From Desulfuromonadales bacterium (lineage in GTDB: Bacteria; Desulfobacterota; Desulfuromonadia; Desulfuromonadales; JACZKF01): a DNA stretch of 16,938 bases. The notes under the pieces were generated by a model. The model was not told the origin of the DNA, made no database searches, and saw only the letters and a list, made by a program, of their open reading frames with translations. The stretch spans positions 1 to 16,938 of the forward strand of contig JACZKF010000351.1 of the NCBI GenBank assembly GCA_014860175.1, given 5' to 3'. The position numbers and the translations under genes are program-made. Of the stretch, positions 1 to 5,900 are shown piece by piece (within the stretch, counting starts at the first letter, position 1; the number at the start of each line of letters is the position of its first letter).

Positions 1-828
1 CTGGGAGATGGCCGATTGGCTCGGGAGGGATCCGCCGCCGGCCAGTTCACCAATATTCTGCATGGTTTGAGCGGCGAACTCGATCATCTCCCCCAGATGC
101 AGGGGATGGCCGGCAAATTCCGAATCAGCCGCAACGCCGTCGGCCATGGCTTCGAAGCGCTCGGGGCTAAGGAGCTGGCGCGAGGCACTGACCAGGTTGG
201 TCATCAGTTGGCGATTGGTGGGGGTGGCGAGGGTCGCCCCGCCGATGGTGTAATCGTTGAGCAGATGCATCAGGGTGTTAACCGCCATGGCTGCGTGCAG
301 GTTGCGCAGCAATTCCTCACTCACCTGGCCGCTCCCAAGATCCTGCAGTCCGGCCATCGGGTCGGATAGCAGATCAAGGACGGTCAAGCCAGGAATGCCG
401 GCCTCCTGAAGGAAGCTGATCACTTCCGTGGCGGTGGCGCCATTGGCCAACAGCGTAGTCAGGGGGGAGACTACCAGCGGCCCCATCGTGCCGGCAGCCA
501 CCTGACGTCTGACCAGCCCGGGAAAGGGTACTCCCGCGTGATAGCCGCGGCTGTCATTTTTCATCTCGATAATGGAGCCGGCCTGCACTTTCTCGGGAAA
601 CGAAAAGCGCCCCTGACTGTCGGAAGCCGATGAGAGCTGTAAAGTACGGCCGTCGGCCGTCATCTCCAGAAATACCGCCCCGACGATGTACGGGTCGACC
701 GCAACCCCCTCCGTCGCCGACAGCTGGGGGGATGGATTGTCGCTGCTGGACCCGCCACAGGCAGTGAGCAGGGTGACCAAAGCCAGGATGCAATACCAGG
801 TAAGGCCTTTCATCTGTCGCATGATCAT
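1..828 (-). CDS. Putative secreted lipoprotein, 3' end cut off by window edge
   Basis: The reading frame is open for 276 codons from an ATG at 828-826 to the window edge, so the C-terminus is missing. A GGAG Shine-Dalgarno (840-837) sits 8 nt before this ATG; in-frame ATGs at 822 and 813 are alternatives. The N-terminus MIMRQMKGLTWYCILALVTL is followed by a lipobox LLTAC, so Cys24 should be lipidated, and by a Gly/Ser-rich linker (GGSSSDNPSP). Residues about 40-100 contain VDPYIVGAVF and look like a small beta-sandwich or carboxypeptidase-regulatory-like domain. The rest looks mostly helical, with no catalytic motif I recognise. From memory, VDPYIxGA segments occur in surface lipoproteins of Geobacter-like bacteria. 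The gene is divergent from the fatty-acid cluster and need not share its function. The frame on the opposite strand at 16-369 is a shadow of this gene. Confidence 0.8.
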   Translation of the reverse strand, partial: MIMRQMKGLTWYCILALVTLLTACGGSSSDNPSPQLSATEGVAVDPYIVGAVFLEMTADGRTLQLSSASDSQGRFSFPEKVQAGSIIEMKNDSRGYHAGVPFPGLVRRQVAAGTMGPLVVSPLTTLLANGATATEVISFLQEAGIPGLTVLDLLSDPMAGLQDLGSGQVSEELLRNLHAAMAVNTLMHLLNDYTIGGATLATPTNRQLMTNLVSASRQLLSPERFEAMADGVAADSEFAGHPLHLGEMIEFAAQTMQNIGELAGGGSLPSQSAISQ

Positions 829-907
829 TTTGCATTCTCCTCTGAATTTTCATTATGGACTCTTCCCCTCGGCCCTGCGCCGATCCCCTTCTTGGCCGGG
901 CATGGTG

Positions 908-931
908 TCCGATTGGGTTGTCCCAATCGGA
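908..931. repeat. Perfect 10-bp inverted repeat at the predicted - strand start site
   Basis: Arms TCCGATTGGG (908-917) and CCCAATCGGA (922-931) are exact reverse complements separated by TTGT. The right arm abuts the -10 hexamer of the - strand promoter and the repeat covers the predicted +1. It could be an operator for a dimeric repressor or a hairpin at the very 5' end of the lipoprotein mRNA. It is not followed by a T-run on either strand, so a terminator is less likely. Confidence 0.6.
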
Positions 932-958
932 TTAAATAAAGAGCAATATTGTTGCCAA
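931..958 (-). promoter_or_regulatory. Sigma70-like promoter for the divergent lipoprotein gene
   Basis: Read on the - strand, TTGGCA (958-953) and TTTAAT (936-931) each differ from the -35 and -10 consensus at one base, with a 16-bp spacer. Transcription would start near 924, giving a leader of roughly 95 nt before the ATG at 828. The predicted start lies inside the palindrome at 908-931. Prediction by eye only. Confidence 0.5.
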
Positions 959-1060
959 TTTTAAGGAGGTTAAAAGAAAAAACTTTTTTTAGCTAATAAT
1001 AACCCTTAATTAGGACTGTGGGCTCCGGCAGGGTGGAAGGGGGTAGTGCTCCAAAGGTGT

Positions 1061-1111
1061 GGTTGTTTCACCACGAGGGGTGACACGGAGCGGCACACCC
1101 TTGAAACAACC
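1061..1111. repeat. Inverted repeat, 10-bp perfect arms, 31-bp spacer
   Basis: GGTTGTTTCA (1061-1070) and TGAAACAACC (1102-1111) are exact reverse complements. The spacer has further partial complementarity (AGGGGTG against CACACCCT), so as RNA it could fold into a long interrupted stem. The left arm can also form a small alternative hairpin, GTGG with CCAC (1059-1062 and 1071-1074). It lies upstream of the predicted + strand promoter. It could be an operator pair or a structured element; it does not show the core sites of an integron attC. Confidence 0.5.
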
Positions 1112-1160
1112 TTGTCCTCCGGTTGCTTTTCTGATCAGGATGGGGGATTGGATTTGTCGG

Positions 1161-1189
1161 TTGACTTCAAGCAAAAATTTTAATAAATT
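1161..1189 (+). promoter_or_regulatory. Candidate promoter of the envelope module
   Basis: TTGACT (1161-1166) matches the -35 consensus at five of six positions. With a 17-bp spacer the -10 would be TAAATT (1184-1189), only four of six, in a very AT-rich stretch. Transcription would start near 1196 and give a leader of about 200 nt before the DUF1302 gene. The TTGACTT block is shared with the stronger internal promoter at 8244. Confidence 0.4.
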
Positions 1190-1346
1190 CTACATACTTT
1201 CATCTTTCACAGCAGCGGGAGAGGGATGGATAGACCACAGCCTGCCATCGATCTCGCTCCATGCCACCTTTTCCCCTCAGTATTGGTATTTCTTCCCATC
1301 CCTGCCCTATGGGAGACCGTAATCGGCCAAACCTGACATCCTTAAT

Positions 1347-1370
1347 GCAGTCCTCTGGACTGCTTGCAGT
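1347..1370 (+). promoter_or_regulatory. Overlapping leader hairpins upstream of the DUF1302 ribosome site
   Basis: GCAGTCC (1347-1353) pairs perfectly with GGACTGC (1357-1363) across a TCT loop. ACTGC (1359-1363) also pairs perfectly with GCAGT (1366-1370) across TT. The two stems share bases and cannot coexist. They end 15 nt before the GGAGG at 1385-1389, so they could affect mRNA stability or translation. No function is shown by the sequence alone. Confidence 0.35.
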
Positions 1371-1392
1371 TTCCACTTCAACAGGGAGGAAG

Positions 1393-3438
1393 ATGATGCG
1401 GCGCAGGGTTAAAGAGTTTCGGGCTTTGTCATTGTTGCCGAAAAGCAGAGCCGGCCAGAAGGTGATTTGGCTCAGTGTCGCTGGTCTGCTTTTGATGGCT
1501 TCGATTCTGTTGCTCCTGCTGGTACCCCCCGTCTTTTCTTTTCAATTCGAACAAGGGGAATTGCAGGGAAATTTGGACACCACTGTCAGCTACGGCCTGA
1601 TGTGGCGTGTCGCCGACCGCGACTCCGAACTGATTGGGGTGGCAAACGGCGGGCGAGCTTTCTCCGTTAACGGCGATGACGGCAACCTGAACTACGACAA
1701 GGGGCTGGTCAGTAATGTCGCCAAGATCACCTCCGAACTGGGGCTGGGATATCGCAATTTCGGCCTGTTCGTGCGCGGCACCGGTTTCTACGATTTTGAG
1801 AACGAGAGAAGCCGTCGGGATCGGACCCCCCTCTCCAGTGATGCTCTCGACCTGGTCGGAAGCGATGCCAGGCTTCTCGATGCTTTTATCTGGACCCGTT
1901 TCAACGTGGGGACCATGCCGGCGCAACTCCGTCTCGGTGACCAGGTGGTCAGTTGGGGGGAGAGTACCTTCATCCAGAACGGCATCAATGTCATCAACCC
2001 GGTAAATGTCAATGCCATCCGTCTCCCGGGTGCCGAGTTGCGGGAGGCGCTTCTTCCTGAGGGGATGATCTGGGGCTCTCTCGGCTTGACCGAGAATCTT
2101 GGACTAGAGGCTTTTTACCTTTACGACTACAACGAAACGGAAATTGATCCCCCAGGTTCCTACTGGAGCACAAATGACTTTGTCGGGGAAGGCGGGGAAA
2201 AAGTCCTGTTAGGTTTCGGCACTGTTTCTGATCAGGGAGTCACCCCGGCGTTGGGAACATTTCTGGCGGTTCCCCGGGGGACCGACATAAAGCCTGGCGA
2301 CAGCGGCCAATATGGTGTTTCCCTTCGCCTCTTCGCTCCTGGGCTGAATAATACCGAATTCGGCTTCTACTATCTTAACTATCACAGCCGGCTGCCGATC
2401 GTCAGTGCACGTACCGGCACGGTTGCCGGGGCGATGGGGGCAGGTGCAATCGGTGCTGCGGCGCCTACCATTATCGGCACCGTCCTTACCACCTTGGCCG
2501 GAAATCCTACGGATGTCGCTGGTGCCGTGGCCGCCGGTACGGCGGCCGGTATGAGTGCCGGGCTGCCTCAGGCTGCAGCACAAGCGATTGCCGGAACCGC
2601 CGCCCAGGGAGGAGCTGCCGCCGCCGGTTCCGTCGCCTCAGCAATCGCTACCGACACATATGCCAAGACAGCTCGGTATGTGGTTGAATATCCCGAGGAT
2701 ATCCAGGTTTTTGGCCTTAGCTTCAATACTATGCTGAGCCGGACCGGGATGGCTCTGCAGGGGGAATATTCGTATCGCAAGGACGCCCCGCTGCAGGTCG
2801 ATGACATTGAGCTTCTTTTTGCGGCACTCGGTCCAATCAACGCCAATCTGGCGACTTTCAACCAGGTAGGGAATTTCGCCGGGCAATTCGATACCCCCAT
2901 ACAAGGTTTCATTTTGCGCGACGTTTCCCAGATTCAGATGACCGGGACCAAAACCTTTGGCCCGACACTTGGCGCCCAGCAGTTTATTATGGTGGGGGAG
3001 GTCGGTTATACCCATGTTCACGGCATGCCGTCGAAGAGCAAGCTCCGTCTTGATGCTCCCGGCACTTATGTCAGCGGCAACAGTATCCTTGCTTCCTCCC
3101 ACGGCACCGCTGCCAACGGCTATTTCGAGCCGGCAAGCGCCTTTGCCGATGCAAACTCCTGGGGCTACCGTCTGGTTGGCCGTCTGGATTACAACAACGC
3201 CATCGGAGCCGTCACCCTTTCGCCGCGCCTGGCCTGGGCGCATGATGTCCAAGGGACTACCCCCGGGCCCGGTGGGAACTTCCTCGAACATCGCAAGGCG
3301 ATCACCGTGGGGCTTGGCGCCGACTACCAGAACCGCTGGGGGGCCGATCTGAGCTACACCAACTTTTTTGGCGCCGGCCGCTACAATCTGAGCAACGACC
3401 GGGACATCATTGCCGCCAGTGTCAAATATTCCTTCTAG
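1393..3438 (+). CDS. DUF1302 family outer-membrane beta-barrel protein
   Basis: This 681-residue protein has a basic N-terminus and a strong hydrophobic stretch (about 25-49), read as a signal peptide ending near VFS, followed by FEQGELQGNLDTTVSYGLMW, the typical DUF1302 opening. The central segment around 180-275 (LGDQVVSWGESTFIQNGINV, then LREALLPEGMIWGSL) is characteristic of the family. The C-terminus AASVKYSF ends in Phe, the usual outer-membrane barrel signature. GGAGG (1385-1389) is 3 nt from the ATG at 1393 and 6 nt from the ATG at 1396, so either may be used; the open frame extends upstream to 1261 without a ribosome site. Residues about 343-421 are an Ala/Gly-rich low-complexity insertion. 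The DUF1329 gene follows 16 nt later, a pairing well known in proteobacteria, often beside MMPL transporters. A passage or receptor role for hydrophobic substrate is inferred. Confidence 0.88.
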   Translation: MMRRRVKEFRALSLLPKSRAGQKVIWLSVAGLLLMASILLLLLVPPVFSFQFEQGELQGNLDTTVSYGLMWRVADRDSELIGVANGGRAFSVNGDDGNLNYDKGLVSNVAKITSELGLGYRNFGLFVRGTGFYDFENERSRRDRTPLSSDALDLVGSDARLLDAFIWTRFNVGTMPAQLRLGDQVVSWGESTFIQNGINVINPVNVNAIRLPGAELREALLPEGMIWGSLGLTENLGLEAFYLYDYNETEIDPPGSYWSTNDFVGEGGEKVLLGFGTVSDQGVTPALGTFLAVPRGTDIKPGDSGQYGVSLRLFAPGLNNTEFGFYYLNYHSRLPIVSARTGTVAGAMGAGAIGAAAPTIIGTVLTTLAGNPTDVAGAVAAGTAAGMSAGLPQAAAQAIAGTAAQGGAAAAGSVASAIATDTYAKTARYVVEYPEDIQVFGLSFNTMLSRTGMALQGEYSYRKDAPLQVDDIELLFAALGPINANLATFNQVGNFAGQFDTPIQGFILRDVSQIQMTGTKTFGPTLGAQQFIMVGEVGYTHVHGMPSKSKLRLDAPGTYVSGNSILASSHGTAANGYFEPASAFADANSWGYRLVGRLDYNNAIGAVTLSPRLAWAHDVQGTTPGPGGNFLEHRKAITVGLGADYQNRWGADLSYTNFFGAGRYNLSNDRDIIAASVKYSF

Positions 3439-3454
3439 ACGATAGGGGAGTCTC

Positions 3455-4819
3455 ATGGCCAGGAAATCGACGGTTGCCCTTGGCACCACGTTACTGCTGC
3501 TGTTGTTTGCAGTTACCTTCAGTTGGGCGAAACTGAAGCCGGAGGAGATTGGCCGGCTTGGAAAAGACCTTACCCCCCTGGGGGCCGAGATTGCCGGCAA
3601 TGCCGAGGGCACCATCCCCCCCTGGGAAGGGGGGATCACCAAGCCCCCGGCCGGCTACAAGAAAGGGGATCATCATCCCGACCCTTTTGCCGCCGATCCG
3701 CTGCTGTTCACCATCACCGCCGCCAACAAGGAGAAGTATGCCGACAAACTGAGCGCCGGGCATCTGGCAATGCTGGAGCTCTATCCGAGCTTCAGCATGA
3801 AAGTCTATCCGACCCGGCGCAGCGCCTCGGCCCCGCAGCGCATCTATGATGCTACCCGCAAGGTCGCCGCCACCGCCACCTTGGTCAACGACGGCGACGG
3901 GGTGACCGGGGCCGTCAACGGCATCCCGTTTCCGATCCCCAAAACCGGTATCGAGGTGATCTGGAATCACCTGCTGCGCTTTCGGGGGGAAGCTGCCGAG
4001 CGCCGGATCGCCCAGGCGGCGGTGACCCGCAGTGGCGACTATACCCTGGTCAAGTTCAACGACGAATTCAATCTCCTCTACAGCAAGGAGGGGATCACCG
4101 AGGCGCAGTTGGAGAACAAAATCCTCCTGTTCAAGCAGGAGGTCACCGCCCCGGCCCGCCTGGCCGGGGAGATCCTGCTGGTGCACGAAACTCTCGATCA
4201 GATCAAGGAGCCGCGCGCCGCCTGGATCTACAACCCTGGCCAGCGCCGGGTCCGCAGAGCTCCCAACGTCTCCTACGACAACCCCGGAACCGCCTCCGAC
4301 GGCATCCGGACCAACGACCAGTTCGACATGTTCAATGGGGCGACCGACCGCTACGACTGGCACCTGGTCGGCAAGAAGGAGATTTACGTTCCCTACAATT
4401 CCTACCGCCTGCACAGCAAATCGTTGAAGTACAAGGACATCCTTACCCCCTTGCACATCAACCCCGAGCACCTGCGCTATGAACTGCACCGGGTCTGGGT
4501 GGTGGAGGCGACTCTGAAAAAAGGGGCGCGCCACCTGTACAAGAAGCGCACTTTCTATGTCGACGAAGACAGCTGGCAGATCCTGCTGGTCGACATCTAC
4601 GACAACCGGGACCAGCTCTGGCGGGTCTCCGAAGGGCATCCCATCAACTACTACGAAGTGCCGACCTTCTGGACCACCCTCGAAGTCCATACCGATCTGC
4701 AATCGGGGCGCTATCTGGCCATCGGTCTTGACAACGAAAGCGCCATGTACAATTTCGACATCAAACGCACTCTGAACGACTATTCCCCGGGGGCGCTGCG
4801 GCGGGAAGGGACCCGCTGA
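3455..4819 (+). CDS. DUF1329 family periplasmic or outer-membrane-associated protein
   Basis: The protein is 454 residues, the usual family length. Its signal peptide (MARKSTVALGTTLLLLLFAV, then TFSWA) probably ends after Ala25. The family opening LTPLGAEIAGNAEGTIPPWE lies at about 39-58. Further family landmarks are VYPTRRSASAP (about 118-127) and GIPFPIPKTGIEVIWNHLLR (about 156-175). GGGGAG (3445-3450) stands 4 nt before the ATG. From memory the family resembles LolA/LolB-type lipid-binding folds, which would suit carrying an acyl chain across the periplasm; this is not proven by the sequence. It sits directly behind the DUF1302 barrel gene and ahead of a strong hairpin, which could make it and the barrel more abundant than the downstream products. 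Confidence 0.9.
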   Translation: MARKSTVALGTTLLLLLFAVTFSWAKLKPEEIGRLGKDLTPLGAEIAGNAEGTIPPWEGGITKPPAGYKKGDHHPDPFAADPLLFTITAANKEKYADKLSAGHLAMLELYPSFSMKVYPTRRSASAPQRIYDATRKVAATATLVNDGDGVTGAVNGIPFPIPKTGIEVIWNHLLRFRGEAAERRIAQAAVTRSGDYTLVKFNDEFNLLYSKEGITEAQLENKILLFKQEVTAPARLAGEILLVHETLDQIKEPRAAWIYNPGQRRVRRAPNVSYDNPGTASDGIRTNDQFDMFNGATDRYDWHLVGKKEIYVPYNSYRLHSKSLKYKDILTPLHINPEHLRYELHRVWVVEATLKKGARHLYKKRTFYVDEDSWQILLVDIYDNRDQLWRVSEGHPINYYEVPTFWTTLEVHTDLQSGRYLAIGLDNESAMYNFDIKRTLNDYSPGALRREGTR

Positions 4820-4832
4820 TCCGTTTCGGACT

Positions 4833-4861
4833 CCACGGCCGGGTCAATGATCCGGCCGTGG
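4833..4861 (+). terminator. Strong stem-loop between DUF1329 and YCF48 genes; attenuator or mRNA-stabilising
   Basis: CCACGGCCGG (4833-4842) and CCGGCCGTGG (4852-4861) are perfect reverse complements. Further pairing inside the loop (G-U, U-A, C-G) extends the stem to 13 pairs with an AAU triloop. Only TGTTACTT follows, a weak U-tract, so full intrinsic termination is doubtful. Partial termination, or protection of the upstream mRNA 3' end, is more likely in a cluster that continues on the same strand. Confidence 0.5.
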
Positions 4862-4901
4862 TGTTACTTGTAAGGTTTTCCCCTGAGGTTGTGAGCATTG
4901 C

Positions 4902-5882
4902 ATGCAGAGACTTCTTAGCACCAAGCCGGTTCGGATCTCCGTTCTGCTCACCGCCGTCTTCCTGTCGGCCACGCTCCAGGCTTCGGCCCAGCAGGGTGGG
5001 GCGGAGCAGTCGGTCATGGCCAGGCTCGCCCCCCGGTCGCTGCTGCTCGACGCAGTGGCCATCGACGGGTTGGCGGTGGTGGTCGGGGAGCGCGGGCATA
5101 TCCTGCGTTCCGAAGACGGGGGGGAGAGCTGGCAGCAGGCCGCGGTTCCGACCCGAGCCACCCTGACCAGCGTCCATTTTTACGACCGGCAGCTCGGCTG
5201 GGCGGTCGGCCACGACCAAGTCATTTTGCGCACCCGGGACGGCGGACGAAGCTGGCAACTCCTGTTCGCCGCGCCGGAGTTGGAAAGCCCTTTGCTCGAC
5301 ATCTGGTTCGCCGACCCCTTCCATGGCTTTGCCGTCGGTGCCTACGGTCGCCTGCTGGAGACCCTCGACGGCGGCGACAGCTGGAACGCGCGGCGCCTGG
5401 GTGAGGATGACTTTCACCTGAACCAGATTGTCGATACCGGCGAGCGCCTCTATCTCGCCGCCGAAGCGGGGGCCGCCTACCGCTCCGATGACGGCGGGGC
5501 GACCTGGGAGTTTCTTGAGACCCCCTACGAGGGGTCGTTCTTCGGCGCTCTCCCCCTGGAGAGCGACAGCCTGCTGCTGTTCGGTCTGCGCGGTCATCTG
5601 TTTCGTTCCGATGATGGCGGCGAGCGCTGGACGGAGCTGGCCAGCGGAACCAACGCCACCCTTACCGGCGGGCTGCGCCTGGCCGACGGGCGCATCGTCG
5701 TCGGCGGCCTGGCCGGTGTGTTGCTGGTGAGCGAGGACGGGGGGTACACGTTCGCCTCTTACCAGTTGGAGGACCGGCAGGGGCTGGCCGCCCTGATCCA
5801 GGTGGCCGACGGCACGGTGTTGGGCTTCGGTGAATCCGGGGTGAGAAAGCTTCTCCTGCCGACCCCGTCGGCCAGGCAATAA
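4902..5882 (+). CDS. YCF48/Asp-box beta-propeller protein, exported
   Basis: The 326-residue protein begins with a signal peptide (hydrophobic about 10-25) and a clear ASA-QQ cleavage site near residue 29. Six Asp-box motifs of the form S/T-x-D-G-G-x-x-W/F recur at about 70-77, 111-118, 154-161, 195-202, 236-243 and 277-284, spaced about 41 residues apart. They indicate a beta-propeller of the YCF48/BNR class. The sixth box is degenerate (SEDGGYTF). YCF48/Hcf136 proteins act as assembly factors; here a scaffold role beside the transporter is inferred from gene order. The ribosome site is poor: GAGG at 4885-4888 is 13 nt from the ATG, but no better in-frame start is near. It lies 82 nt after the DUF1329 gene and 18 nt before the transporter gene. 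Confidence 0.87.
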   Translation: MQRLLSTKPVRISVLLTAVFLSATLQASAQQGGAEQSVMARLAPRSLLLDAVAIDGLAVVVGERGHILRSEDGGESWQQAAVPTRATLTSVHFYDRQLGWAVGHDQVILRTRDGGRSWQLLFAAPELESPLLDIWFADPFHGFAVGAYGRLLETLDGGDSWNARRLGEDDFHLNQIVDTGERLYLAAEAGAAYRSDDGGATWEFLETPYEGSFFGALPLESDSLLLFGLRGHLFRSDDGGERWTELASGTNATLTGGLRLADGRIVVGGLAGVLLVSEDGGYTFASYQLEDRQGLAALIQVADGTVLGFGESGVRKLLLPTPSARQ

Positions 5883-5900
5883 CCGGCCAGGAGAGCTATC

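Larger units (their letters stand above)
829..1392. other. Divergent intergenic control region, no supported gene
   Basis: This 564-base stretch between the lipoprotein and DUF1302 genes is visibly more AT-rich than its flanks, especially 930-1015 and 1160-1200. It holds the - strand promoter and palindrome, a long-spaced inverted repeat (1061-1111), a + strand promoter candidate (1161-1189) and leader hairpins (1347-1370). A perfect Shine-Dalgarno string TAAGGAGGT lies at 962-970 but no start codon follows at usable distance. An open frame at 1059-1322 has no family resemblance and no ribosome site, and I do not call it a gene. Confidence 0.6.

Noticed and set aside
16..369. A 117-codon + strand open frame at the left edge
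   Set aside because: It lies opposite the lipoprotein frame, which has a lipobox, signal sequence and ribosome site; the + frame has none of these.
554..853. A 99-codon - strand frame overlapping the lipoprotein start
   Set aside because: It is in a different frame from the lipobox-bearing reading and has no recognisable feature; the frame starting at 828 uses the GGAG ribosome site and continues to the window edge.
1061..1111. Integron attC site or transposon end
   Set aside because: The conserved attC core sites are not present, and there is no integrase, transposase, target duplication or cassette-like gene nearby.
1261..1392. N-terminal extension of the DUF1302 protein from an ATG at 1261
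   Set aside because: No ribosome site precedes 1261, and the extension would place 44 residues in front of an already long signal region; GGAGG before 1393/1396 is a much better start.
4820..4901. Operon end with a true intrinsic terminator after DUF1329
   Set aside because: The stem is strong but the following bases are not a U-run, no promoter is seen before the YCF48 gene, and the four envelope genes form a recognised association.
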